Of a DNA stretch of 64,000 nucleotides, positions 8,698-17,403 are shown in pieces. The number at the start of each line of letters is the position of its first letter. Position 1 is the stretch's first letter. The stretch lies in assembly GCA_026646885.1 (NCBI GenBank), contig JAPKHK010000010.1, positions 38,703 through 102,702 on the forward strand, read 5' to 3'. This DNA is from Casimicrobiaceae bacterium (GTDB taxonomy: Bacteria; Pseudomonadota; Gammaproteobacteria; Burkholderiales; Casimicrobiaceae). The translations under genes were made by a program, and so were the position numbers. The notes beneath the pieces are model-generated. The model was not told the DNA's origin and did not search any database. It saw only the letters and a program-made list of their open reading frames with translations.

Positions 8698-8814
8698 ATG
8701 CACTTCGCTCTGCACATGCGCGCCCTGGCACTGCCCGCCTGCCTCGTCTGGGGGCTAATCGAATTCTTCGCGCTGCAAAGGGCGCGTCGGCGGCACGCCC
8801 GCCATCGGGCTTAA
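8698..8814 (+). CDS. Possible 38-residue single-pass membrane protein
   Basis: In the 8557-8957 gap a short frame encodes a 38-residue peptide. It has a hydrophobic core, LPACLVWGLIEFFALQ, followed by a very basic tail rich in Arg and His. That arrangement is typical of small inner-membrane proteins with a cytoplasmic C-terminus. No convincing ribosome site precedes the ATG at 8698 or the internal ATG at 8716. The remainder of the gap shows nothing else. It is a weak call, made because the composition is unlike random GC-rich sequence. Confidence 0.3.
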   Translation: MHFALHMRALALPACLVWGLIEFFALQRARRRHARHRA

Positions 8815-8957
8815 CACCCAAGGGGCGACCCGGCAGGCGCGTCAAGCGCCCGATTTAGGGTAAGCTTCGCCCTGGCCCATCGCTGCGGCGGACTCCAAGA
8901 AACGGGTCGGGAGGCCTGGTTTCGCTTGGCGCAATTCATCGCGCGGCTTGGCTGCGA

Positions 8958-11900
8958 ATGGCCACCTGCGCCGCAAACCCTATGGATGATCGACATCTAT
9001 CGCCTCGCGCGCCACTGGCGAAACTCAGCGCCCCGGAACCGACAGGCATCGTAGCGCGCGAGCGCTTGTTCTGCCAGCTCGACACCGCTCAGCGCGTGGC
9101 GTGGATCACCGCGCCGGCCGGGTCCGGCAAGACCATGCTTGCGGCAAGCTGGCTCAGGGTACGCGCGCTTCCCATGCTGTGGTATCGCATCGATGAAGGC
9201 GATGGCGACCCAGCGTCATTTTTCGCCTACCTCGGTGAAGCCGCCGCAGCCATGGCCCCGGAAAAGGCGCGCGGCCTGCCGCTACTGACGCCCGAAACCG
9301 CGCTCAACGCAAAGCTTTTCGCGCGCAAGTTCTTTCGCCGTCTGTTCCAAGCGTTGCCCTTGAACACCTGTCTCGCGCTCGACGACTATCACGAGTTGCC
9401 GCCCGAAGCGGCCCTGCATGAGATCTTGGGCGCCGCCCTCGAAGAGGTACCGCCCGGTTCCCGGGTGCTGGTTACCAGCCGGGCGCCGCCCCCGGCCGCG
9501 CTGGCTCGGCTGCGCAGCCAAGGTCATCTAGCGGTGCTCGACTGGAATGCGCTGCGCCTCAACCCCGAGGAGACTTTGGCCATCGCCCAAGCGCGCGTGC
9601 CCAAGTCGCGTTTCGACCCTGCCGAGGGCCGCGAACTGCATCAGCATTGCGACGGCTGGCTAACCGGTCTCATTCTGCTGCTGGAACGCAGCCTGCGAGA
9701 AAAGCTCGCCAGCGGCGAGGAACCGGTGGTCTTCGCCTATTTCGCCAGCGAGATTCTGGCGCGCCTCCCCCCCTCCACCAGCGCCTTTTTGCAGCGCGTC
9801 GCCTTGCTGCCGGTCATGCGGGCGCAAACCGCGGCACAATTGGGCGAACGCGACGACGCCGCGCCGCTGTTGGCGGATCTGGCGCAACGCAACTTCTTCA
9901 CCTTTCGTTACCTGGACGAGGGCGCCGAGCGCTTTCAGTTCCATCCTTTATTCCGCCAGTTTTTGTTGGACCGCGGCCAGGCCGGCAACTCGCCCGATGC
10001 GTGGCGCGCCGCGCAGTGCCACGCCGCGCGTATTCTCCTGGAAGAAGACGAGCTACCCGCGGCGGTTACTTTGTTGGCCGCGGCTAAAGACTGGCCAAGC
10101 ATGGCCGAGGCGGTCATCGCGAAGGCGCCGCAATTGCTGTTCCAGGGTCGCCTGGGAACGCTCAAGCATTGCTTGGAAGTTTTTCCGGACCGCGCCTATG
10201 CCGATCATCCCTGGCTGCACTATTTCGCCGGCGAGTGTCATCTGCAGTTCGATCCCCGGCGTGCGCGAAGGTGTTTCGAAAGCGCTTATGCCGGCTTCAA
10301 GGATCGCGACAACGTGCGCGGTCTTTACCTGTCGTGGGCGGGCCTGACCTTCACCTATTTGCACCTCTTCGAGGGCTTTTCCGGCATGGCGCCTTGGCTT
10401 GAGGAGTTCGATGGACTTCGCGAACGCCATCCGGTTTTTCCCGACAGTTCTACCGAACTGCGGGTGTGGGCGGCGGCGGTCGGTGTGTCCGACCTGTGTC
10501 GGCCGCGCGATCCGCGCCTGCCGGAATGGGCCGATCGCCTCGAAACGCTGGCCATGGCCTCCTCCGAACCTTACGCCCGAGTCATGGCGGCGATCCGGCT
10601 GCTCTTCCATTGCACCTGGTGGGACATCGACTTCACGCGCGCCACCCGGCTGCTCACCCATTTCGCACCGAGCGCCGATGCTTGCGAAGCCTTTCCAGTG
10701 GCGCAGATGCTGTGGGAAATCGCGCGGGTGCATCACGATTGGATTACCGCCGACTCCGCCGCTTATTGCGCCACCATGGCGCGCGCCAGGAAGGTGGAGA
10801 AACAAAGCGGCGTGGCCTTGCTCAGTTTCCAGCTCGCGGTGCAGGCCGCTTGGGAGCCGGCGTTCGAACAAAGTTGGGAGGAAGCCGCCAAACGTCTCGA
10901 ATTGGCGCGCACTGGCCTCCAGACCACGCGCGCCACCGATGCCATGCAGTACCACTGGCTGAAACTGCTCCTGGCCAAAACGCGCGGCGATACTTACGAG
11001 GTGCAGGAACAAGGGCGGGCTTTGCAGCGTTTGAGCTTTCAGGTCGAAGCGCCGGTCGCCACGGCGCTGGGCCTTTTGGGACGCATCAGCGAGCGTCTGG
11101 CCAGCGGCGCCTCGGACGAGGTGGCCGAGTTGCTGCAACAAGCCTTGGAGCAGGCGCGGGCGGCCGCCTCGGCCATCATTATGTGGGACGCGCTGTTCGT
11201 GGCGGCCGAAATTGCCGCGGCAATGGCAAGCGAAGCCGCGCAACGCTCTCGCCTGAGTGAGTTGTTCGAATTCGGGCGGACCCACGGTCTGGTGAGTTGT
11301 CAGGTGCTGGTGTGGCAGCCGGCGCTCGCCGCGGCGCTGTGCCAGCGCGCGATCGAGGCTGACATTCTGCCCGACTATGCGCGCTGGCTGGTCAAACGCA
11401 ACCGGCTGTGCCCCCACACCCCGCCTTACCATCTGGCGCTGTGGCCCTGGCCGTTGCGCGTGTTCACGCTGGGGCGCTTTGAACTCCACCGCGACGGACA
11501 GGCGCTCGTCTTCCAGTCAAGTCGCAGTCCGACCAAACCCCTGGAGTTGCTCAAGGCGCTCGTTGCCCTAGGCGGCGTGGAAGTCCCGCAGGAAAAAATT
11601 GCCGATCTGCTCTGGCCGGACGCCGAGGGCGACGCCGCCCGAAACGCCTTCTACACTAATCTCGATCGCCTGCGCGTGCTCATTGGGCGAGACACGCTGG
11701 TTTTGCGCGGCGGTCACCTGAGCCTGGACACCCGGCGCGCCTGGACCGATCTAGCGGCATTGGACGCCCTCGCCCTTCGTTGCCGGGCCGGCCAGGCGGC
11801 TGCCCAGGAAATCCAACTGGCGCTGGACACTTGCCAGGGCGTCTTTCTGCCCCATGACGATGCTTTGCCCTGGATCATCGAGGCGCGACGCCGCATCGGC

Positions 11901-11978
11901 CGGCAGCAAAGCGCGCATCTGGCGAGCTTGGCCCAAGCTGCGGCGCGCGCCGCACCCTCGACCCGTCGCGGCGATTGA
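8958..11978 (+). CDS. MalT-like STAND ATPase regulator with C-terminal BTAD-type winged helix
   Basis: This is a 1006-residue signal-transducing regulator. The P-loop is APAGSGKT (52-59) and a Walker B-like CLALDDYHEL lies near 135-145. A long helical sensor region of TPR type runs from about 380 to 830. The DNA-binding domain is at the C-terminus: WPLRVFTLGRFELHRDG, then an OmpR/SARP-like winged helix containing LLWPDAEGDAARNAFYTNLD. Usual MalT proteins have a LuxR-type helix-turn-helix instead. It probably switches on targets after binding ATP and a small ligand. No ribosome site distinguishes the ATG at 8958 from the one at 8982. It converges on the propeller gene at 12012; its targets are unknown. 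Confidence 0.8.
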   Translation: MATCAANPMDDRHLSPRAPLAKLSAPEPTGIVARERLFCQLDTAQRVAWITAPAGSGKTMLAASWLRVRALPMLWYRIDEGDGDPASFFAYLGEAAAAMAPEKARGLPLLTPETALNAKLFARKFFRRLFQALPLNTCLALDDYHELPPEAALHEILGAALEEVPPGSRVLVTSRAPPPAALARLRSQGHLAVLDWNALRLNPEETLAIAQARVPKSRFDPAEGRELHQHCDGWLTGLILLLERSLREKLASGEEPVVFAYFASEILARLPPSTSAFLQRVALLPVMRAQTAAQLGERDDAAPLLADLAQRNFFTFRYLDEGAERFQFHPLFRQFLLDRGQAGNSPDAWRAAQCHAARILLEEDELPAAVTLLAAAKDWPSMAEAVIAKAPQLLFQGRLGTLKHCLEVFPDRAYADHPWLHYFAGECHLQFDPRRARRCFESAYAGFKDRDNVRGLYLSWAGLTFTYLHLFEGFSGMAPWLEEFDGLRERHPVFPDSSTELRVWAAAVGVSDLCRPRDPRLPEWADRLETLAMASSEPYARVMAAIRLLFHCTWWDIDFTRATRLLTHFAPSADACEAFPVAQMLWEIARVHHDWITADSAAYCATMARARKVEKQSGVALLSFQLAVQAAWEPAFEQSWEEAAKRLELARTGLQTTRATDAMQYHWLKLLLAKTRGDTYEVQEQGRALQRLSFQVEAPVATALGLLGRISERLASGASDEVAELLQQALEQARAAASAIIMWDALFVAAEIAAAMASEAAQRSRLSELFEFGRTHGLVSCQVLVWQPALAAALCQRAIEADILPDYARWLVKRNRLCPHTPPYHLALWPWPLRVFTLGRFELHRDGQALVFQSSRSPTKPLELLKALVALGGVEVPQEKIADLLWPDAEGDAARNAFYTNLDRLRVLIGRDTLVLRGGHLSLDTRRAWTDLAALDALALRCRAGQAAAQEIQLALDTCQGVFLPHDDALPWIIEARRRIGRQQSAHLASLAQAAARAAPSTRRGD

Positions 11979-12011
11979 TCGAGCCGCCTACCGTTGCCCC
12001 GCAGCCGGCGC

Positions 12012-13445
12012 CTAGCGGGTCCGACCTTGCCACACCGAGGCAAAGGCCAGGAGTAGACCCAGCAACAGCAGCCCCGGAAAGGAAAGCGCGGGTACCGCTT
12101 GCGCCGCCGCTGCGGCGGCAGCGGCACAGATGACAAAGAGGCTCGCGAGGGTTGTGGTCACGGTGGGCGCGGGGGTCGCTTCGCTCAGAGATGAGATGCT
12201 GCTGGCGGCGGTGGTGCTGGCGTTGCTTCCGGTGGTCACCACCGTGGTGGCGTTCACGCTCCTTTGCAAACCGCAGCCGCCGAGATTGCCTCCGCTGTCG
12301 CACTTGATCAGCCAAGCGTCCTCGAAGCCCGCGCCGTAACCCGTGGTCGAACCCGTCAGGGCATACCCGCCGTCGGCGGTAAGGATCGCCCCGAGACCCA
12401 GGCCGGTGTTGGTTCCGCCCGCCCCATAGGCGCGCTGCCAGGTGATCGCGCCACCCGTATCGAGTCGCAGGAGCCAAGCGTCATAGCTGGGGGCATTCAA
12501 GCCGGTATAACCACCCAGCAAGTAACCTCCGTCGGGCGTCTGCAGAACACTGAAGAAGGCGTCCGCGGATACCGGTGCGGCGTCACCGTAGGCACGTTGC
12601 CAACCGAGATTGCCGGCACCGTCGAGCTTGAGCAGCCAGCCGTCGACGGCCAAGTAGCCGAAGGAGTCCGTCATGCCCGCGACGATATAACCGCCGTCGG
12701 TGGTCTGGCGCAGATCCATACCGATTTCATCGCCACTCCCGCCAAATCGCCGCTGCCAGGTAATGGCACCGGTACCGTCGGTCTTGACCACCCAAATGTC
12801 GTAGCCCGAACCCGCCACTTGAATGCCGCCCGTCACGGCATAGCCGCCATCGGATGTCGGGGTGACGGCGTAGAAAGAGTCGTTGCCGCTGGTTGCGTAC
12901 CGACGTTGCCAGGTGACCGTGCCGGCGGCCGAGAACTTCACCAACAGGCCGTCCCACACGCCCCCGGTCTGCGCACTGCCGCAGGCGATCACGCCGCCGT
13001 CGGCGGTCGCGGTCAGGCCCTGGAACTCTTCGGTGGTCGCCGCACCCAGCGTGCGGTTCCAAAGCAGTGTGCCGCCGGCGTCGAGTTTCACGATCCAGGC
13101 GTCGCGCCCGCCCGCCCCGAAGCTCTCGGTCGAACCGGCTAGGACGAAACCGCCGTCGGTGGTCTGCACCACTTTATAGGCGATGTCTTCACCGGCCCCG
13201 CCCAAGACGCGTTGCCAAACGATATTCCCGGTCGCGTCGAGCCGGATGGCGAGCACGTCGCGGTTGCCCGCCCCGAAGGATTCGGTTTCGCCCGCGAGGA
13301 CATAACCGCCATCGACGGTTTGCAGCAAGGCGCGGGTCACCTCGTCCCCCGCGCCGCCATAAGTGCGGGCGAACTGCTGCGCCCCGGCGCAGGCAGTCCA
13401 GAGCAAGAGCAGAATCACCAGAAGGGGACGGCCTATCGACTGCAT
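12012..13445 (-). CDS. Secreted seven-repeat propeller protein with IPTL-like VPALS tail
   Basis: This 477-residue protein has a signal peptide (about 1-22, ending CAGA). Seven repeats of about 55 residues follow, each with a core such as TVDGGYVLAG, TTDGGFVLAG or TADGGYALTG, and each followed by a D.W..KLD..G...WQR segment. They probably form a seven-bladed beta-propeller. After a Thr/Ser-rich linker the end is AQAVPALSFPGLLLLGLLLA plus a short basic tail, a variant of the IPTL-CTERM plan. AAGGAG lies 6 bases before the start. The nearby remnant at 17207-17401 has a very similar tail. It is probably exported and surface-associated; the function is unknown. Confidence 0.8.
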   Translation of the reverse strand: MQSIGRPLLVILLLLWTACAGAQQFARTYGGAGDEVTRALLQTVDGGYVLAGETESFGAGNRDVLAIRLDATGNIVWQRVLGGAGEDIAYKVVQTTDGGFVLAGSTESFGAGGRDAWIVKLDAGGTLLWNRTLGAATTEEFQGLTATADGGVIACGSAQTGGVWDGLLVKFSAAGTVTWQRRYATSGNDSFYAVTPTSDGGYAVTGGIQVAGSGYDIWVVKTDGTGAITWQRRFGGSGDEIGMDLRQTTDGGYIVAGMTDSFGYLAVDGWLLKLDGAGNLGWQRAYGDAAPVSADAFFSVLQTPDGGYLLGGYTGLNAPSYDAWLLRLDTGGAITWQRAYGAGGTNTGLGLGAILTADGGYALTGSTTGYGAGFEDAWLIKCDSGGNLGGCGLQRSVNATTVVTTGSNASTTAASSISSLSEATPAPTVTTTLASLFVICAAAAAAAAQAVPALSFPGLLLLGLLLAFASVWQGRTR

Positions 13446-13888
13446 CGGTTGCTCCTTGGGTTGGGTCTGCGGCACGCACCCCACGCACAACCCTGGGGAC
13501 GGCGAAGGTGGCGCGGCCGAGCGACGCAGCACCAGCTTGGTCGCCAACAAAAAAGCCGAGACTAGCTTGGGCAGGTCCACAGATAGTCCACAACTCGCCC
13601 GCGGCTGTGGACCATCTGTGGACTCGCTTCGGCTAGAGTCGCTCACGCTCAGGGAGCTGCGGCAGGTTCCGCGGCACTCTTGCGCGGCGCGGTCGAATCC
13701 GCGGCAAAGGGCCAACCTCCTCAATGGGCTCCGTCAGCGCCGGATTCGCCGCGCCGCGGCTCGGGCGGCCTGGCTCGTTTCGGGCACGCCTGCGCCAAGG
13801 CGATAAACCGTGTTCGGCCACTCTCCTTCGCTAATGCCGTGCACGACCAGCATCCGCTGGCCCGCTTACGATTTTCTGAAGACTCAAC
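13446..13888. other. Intergenic region between divergent secreted-protein genes
   Basis: About 440 bases without a convincing gene lie between the propeller gene and the beta-helix gene, which are divergent. It should contain both promoters. The main visible structure is the long inverted repeat at 13575-13623. An ATG at about 13886 belongs to the next gene's start region only. Confidence 0.5.
13575..13623. repeat. 18-bp inverted repeat (one mismatch)
   Basis: GTCCACAGATAGTCCACA (13575-13592) faces TGTGGACCATCTGTGGAC (13606-13623) across a 13-base spacer, with one mismatch. Each arm itself repeats GTCCACA. It could be a hairpin in RNA, or an operator shared by the divergent genes. The function is unknown. 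Confidence 0.6.
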
Positions 13889-14725
13889 ATGTCCAAGCGC
13901 TTACTTGTTCTGGCCGCATTCGTGGCAAGCCTTGCCGCGGCTACGGCGCAAGCCGTCGACGGCGTCATCGAAATCAACCACGCCAAGGTGGTGGCGGCGG
14001 GCGGCTACCCGTACAGGATCAATCAGCCGGGGAGCTACCGGCTCACGTCGAATCTGATCCAGCCCGACCCGGCAACGCGCGTGGTGGAGATTACTGCCTC
14101 CAATGTCACGCTCGATCTCAACGGATTCACCATTCAAGGAACCAACGTATGCGCGCTGAACGATGGCCTGCCACCGGTCATGATCTGTTCGCAGCATGGC
14201 GCGCCCGGCATTCACGGCGACGTTGCCTTACGGCGCATTGCCATTCGCAATGGATATGTTACCGGGATGGCGGGAAACTGCATTCAAGTTTTCGCAAATA
14301 ATACGACGATCGAGAATGTCGCTGTAAGCCACTGCGGAACCTCTGGTACGGTCATCTTCTCCGGGGTCATTAGCCGGGTTCACTCCAGCTATACCGGGCA
14401 CTTTGGGATCTCCGCGTCCGATGCCACGATAGGTGAATCGCAAGCCAGCCATAGTGCTCAGGACGGCATCAACACGAGCAATGCCGTGGTGCGTTATTGC
14501 CGCGCCCATGACAACGGCTCTTTCGGAATTCGCATCTTTAGCGGCACCGTTATTGGTAACGTGATCTACGACAACCAAGGCGCGGGCTTGCGCGCCGGCG
14601 CGCGAGGCGTCAGCTATTCCGCCAATGCACTCTATGGTAACGGTGCAGGCAACACTGAAGTGGCTCCCGGGGCTTCGCTCTTGAACGGGGGCGGAAATAT
14701 CTGTGACGGCGTGGCCTGCCCATGA
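13889..14725 (+). CDS. Secreted right-handed beta-helix protein
   Basis: This 278-residue protein has a signal peptide (about 1-22, ending AQA). A pectate-lyase-type entry region (INQPGSYRLTSNLI, then NVTLDLNGFTIQG) leads into parallel beta-helix turns such as IENVAVSHCG, VIYDNQGAGLRAG and ALYGNGAG. Such folds occur in carbohydrate-active enzymes and adhesins, and no catalytic residues can be assigned. Its stop overlaps the next start (ATGA at 14722), so the two genes are translationally coupled. Unlike its partner it has no IPTL-type tail, so it may be released or held by the partner protein. Confidence 0.75.
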   Translation: MSKRLLVLAAFVASLAAATAQAVDGVIEINHAKVVAAGGYPYRINQPGSYRLTSNLIQPDPATRVVEITASNVTLDLNGFTIQGTNVCALNDGLPPVMICSQHGAPGIHGDVALRRIAIRNGYVTGMAGNCIQVFANNTTIENVAVSHCGTSGTVIFSGVISRVHSSYTGHFGISASDATIGESQASHSAQDGINTSNAVVRYCRAHDNGSFGIRIFSGTVIGNVIYDNQGAGLRAGARGVSYSANALYGNGAGNTEVAPGASLLNGGGNICDGVACP

Positions 14726-16317
14726 GCGCCTTGATGGCCCTCAAGCGAACACTCTACCTCGCAGCCGCATTGGCCAACTGCCCGGCAATGACGGCCCACG
14801 CGGCCACCGCACTGTCCGAGGTACGTTATACGCCGGACGTGACCATTACCCTCGCCGGCACGCCGGTGGGTCCCGCCGATGTTTCGAGCGACAACCTCGC
14901 CGGCACGGTCGCCCTGGCGCTGCCCGCGCTGCCCGCCAACCTCGCGGCCTACCACTACACGGGCAGCGTGCATTGGCTGGTCTTTGACGCCACGGTATTG
15001 CTTCCTGGGGGCATCACCGCCACACCGCGCGACATCATTGCCTGGAACGGTAGCAGCTATAGCCCGATTTTCAGCGGCGCGGCGGCAGGCATTCCCGATG
15101 GCGTGGCGATTGATGCGTTGGCGAGCCTGACGGGGACCGACTATTTGCTCTCCTTCGATACCACCGCGATGGTGGGTGCGATCACCGCCGCGCCGGCCGA
15201 CGTGGTGCACTACAATGGCAGTTGGTCGATGCATTTCGCGGCCGCCGCCGCGGGCGTGCCGGCGGGCGCCAATCTCGATGCTCTGGACCGGCTTGCCAAC
15301 GGGCACCTGCTGGTTTCCTTCGACGTTTCCGGCACGGTGGGCGGCATCACTTTCGACGATGAGGACGTGCTGGAATTTACCCCCGGCGGCGATCTTTGGG
15401 AGCTTGCCTATCGCCCAAGCACTTTGCATCCCACCTGGGCGGCGGCGGACCTCCAGGCGCTCTGGGCACAGCCGGCGCCGCTGGTACCCGGCGTGCTGCA
15501 ATTCTCGGCGCCCACTTATACGGTGAATGAGAACGGCATGAGCGTCAGCATCGCGGTGACGCGCACCGGCGGGGCCAGCGGGGCAGTCACGGTCAATTAC
15601 TCCACAGCCAACGGTAGCGCCGCGCAGCCGTCAGACTACGCCGCCGCGAGCGGTACGCTCAATTGGGCGGACGGCGATACAGCGCCCAAAACCTTTACCG
15701 TCACCATCGTCAACGATGCCATCGTGGAGGGCATGGAAAGCGTGCTACTGGCCCTCTCGAACATCACGGGCGGGGCAAGTTATGGCGCCAACACCACGGC
15801 CACGCTCTTCATTACCGACGACGATTTGCCAAGCAACACGCCCGTCGCGGCGCTTTCGACGACCAACCTGAACTTCGGCAACCAGCTCATGTTCACCACC
15901 AGTGGCATGCAAGGTCTGACGGTCACCAACACAGGTACGGCCCCACTCATCATCGCCACCGTGAGTCTGGGTGGCGGCCAGCCGGGAGACTTCGCGCTTG
16001 CGGTTAACGCTTGCGCCGGAGCGACCTTGGGCCCAATGGCCAGTTGCGCCCTGGCCGCGAACTTCACGCCGAGCGCGGTCGGGGCGCGCAGCGCCACCGT
16101 CAGCATCGCCACGAACGCCCCGGGGAGCCCCGCTGTGGCGACGCTTTCCGGCATCGGCATTGCCGCCGCACCCGGTCCCGGTGACGCAATGCCCATACCG
16201 ACACTGGGCGGCTGGGCGCTGCTGCTTCTCAACGCCCTGCTGGCGACGACGGCCCTGCGCGGATGGTCGAGACATAAGCCGGCCGCTCCGCAGGAAATTC
16301 GCCTCTTGTATCCTTAG
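14722..16317 (+). CDS. Secreted Calx-beta / choice-of-anchor D protein with IPTL-CTERM tail
   Basis: This 531-residue protein has a signal sequence ending near AHA (about 28). Residues 35-245 hold three related blocks (cores DATVLLPGGI, DTTAMVGAI, DVSGTVGGI). A Calx-beta domain follows (about 255-365, with YTVNENGMSVSIAVTRTGG and VNDAIVEGMESV). Then comes a choice-of-anchor D-type Ig-like domain (about 370-475, with LNFGNQ and LTVTNTGTAPL). The tail is MPIPTLGGWALLLLNALLA, then a basic end: a canonical IPTL-CTERM signal. It is coupled to the beta-helix gene by ATGA overlap. The likely role is an envelope-anchored surface protein; Calx-beta folds often bind calcium. Confidence 0.85.
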   Translation: MSALMALKRTLYLAAALANCPAMTAHAATALSEVRYTPDVTITLAGTPVGPADVSSDNLAGTVALALPALPANLAAYHYTGSVHWLVFDATVLLPGGITATPRDIIAWNGSSYSPIFSGAAAGIPDGVAIDALASLTGTDYLLSFDTTAMVGAITAAPADVVHYNGSWSMHFAAAAAGVPAGANLDALDRLANGHLLVSFDVSGTVGGITFDDEDVLEFTPGGDLWELAYRPSTLHPTWAAADLQALWAQPAPLVPGVLQFSAPTYTVNENGMSVSIAVTRTGGASGAVTVNYSTANGSAAQPSDYAAASGTLNWADGDTAPKTFTVTIVNDAIVEGMESVLLALSNITGGASYGANTTATLFITDDDLPSNTPVAALSTTNLNFGNQLMFTTSGMQGLTVTNTGTAPLIIATVSLGGGQPGDFALAVNACAGATLGPMASCALAANFTPSAVGARSATVSIATNAPGSPAVATLSGIGIAAAPGPGDAMPIPTLGGWALLLLNALLATTALRGWSRHKPAAPQEIRLLYP

Positions 16318-16468
16318 CCCCATGTTTGCCCGATTGCCCAAGACCTCAACGACAGTCCCGCTGCACTCCGCGAGCCGCAGCCGCAACTTACGATGCCGGG
16401 GCGCAGCGCCCGAAGCAGCCGGTGTTGCGGATGGATGCGTTGCGCACGAAATGTGGGGCGCGAGACGC

Positions 16469-17122
16469 ATGTTGCGCCTGACCATGATGTTCGTCGCGAC
16501 ACTGGCGGGCGTTTCGCTCGCTGCCCCAGCCCGCGAGCCGCTCCGCCCGTTGGCACACGGCATGCGGCTCAAGCCCGAGGGTCGTGATGATGGTTTTCTT
16601 TATCTCTTTCACGAGCCCAGCGGCCTCTGGGTCGGCCGCGAATGTCAGTTGCGCGTGCCGCTCACGCGCGCTCTGCCCGAACCGCTCGCGCCTGAGCGGC
16701 AGAGCGCGCGCCTGGAGTTGCGCCTGTTTGGCGCCAAGTCCGTGGGGTCGCTCACCCCCTTGGGCGGTATTCGCAACGAGCAGCGCTTTGGCACGTGGCG
16801 CTGGTGGTGGATCAGCACGCCGGTGGGGGACATCGATCTGCCCGGTCCGCAACGCCTGGGAGTGCGTTTGCACTGGCCGCCCGGCGCCGATGCCCCGACT
16901 GAGGCGGACACGCTGGAGATTTTTGACCTGCCCGCCATCGACGCCGCGCCGCCCGAGGTATGGAGCGGGTGGCGCGGCCCGGATCGCTGGCGAACCGGCA
17001 AGTCGGCCTGGCGCGATGAGCTTCGCCGCACGCCAGGCGCCGACGCGGCAAAGCGCGCCGATCCCTTCGAAATCCGCTGCCGCGCCGGACTCTGGGAAGT
17101 GTATGCGCGGCGCCAGCGGTGA
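16469..17122 (+). CDS. Exported protein of unknown function
   Basis: From the ATG at 16469 the protein has 217 residues and a short signal peptide (MLRLTMMFVATLAGVSLA). The mature part is Arg/Trp-rich with no recognised domain. Conserved-looking stretches include GFLYLFHEPSGLWVGRECQL and RWWWISTPVGDIDLPG. The frame is open upstream, and another ATG exists at 16451, but the signal peptide fixes the start better. It lies just upstream of the deletion scar at 17.4 kb on the same strand as the IPTL pair. I do not recognise the family. Confidence 0.6.
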   Translation: MLRLTMMFVATLAGVSLAAPAREPLRPLAHGMRLKPEGRDDGFLYLFHEPSGLWVGRECQLRVPLTRALPEPLAPERQSARLELRLFGAKSVGSLTPLGGIRNEQRFGTWRWWWISTPVGDIDLPGPQRLGVRLHWPPGADAPTEADTLEIFDLPAIDAAPPEVWSGWRGPDRWRTGKSAWRDELRRTPGADAAKRADPFEIRCRAGLWEVYARRQR

Positions 17123-17206
17123 GCCCTCGCAGTCGCGGCGACTGCATCGAGTAAGACCAAACCGCAGCGCGCACGTCGCAACACGCGCCGCGGCAACAGC
17201 GGAGGC

Positions 17207-17401
17207 TCAAGACGATCGGGTTCGTACTGTCCAGAAACCGCCCAGAGCAAGCAAAAGCGCCAGCAGCAACAAGCCCATGGGAGAGAGCACCGGTACCGCT
17301 TGGCTGGTCGCCAAGGCGAGCGGAGCGCAAAGTGTGGTCACGACTGCCGCGGTGGTTGTTAGCGTGGGGCTCGGCGTGGTTTCGGTCAGTGTCGACACCG
17401 C
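17207..17401 (-). pseudogene. 3' remnant of an IPTL-like (VPVLS-tail) secreted protein
   Basis: Only the last 65 or so codons remain: a Thr-rich linker (STLTETTPSPTLTTT) and the tail AVPVLSPMGLLLLALLLALG with a basic end. This matches the C-terminus of the propeller protein at 12012-13445 in both linker and tail. The frame has no ATG and loses similarity at about 17400, exactly where a diguanylate cyclase gene on the other strand begins in mid-domain. The body of the gene has been deleted. Confidence 0.75.
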
Positions 17402-17403
17402 GC

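Noticed and set aside
10053..11489. 478-codon minus-strand frame inside the STAND regulator
   Set aside because: It lies wholly within a gene with clear domains on the other strand, and its translation is Arg/Gln/His-rich with no family pattern.
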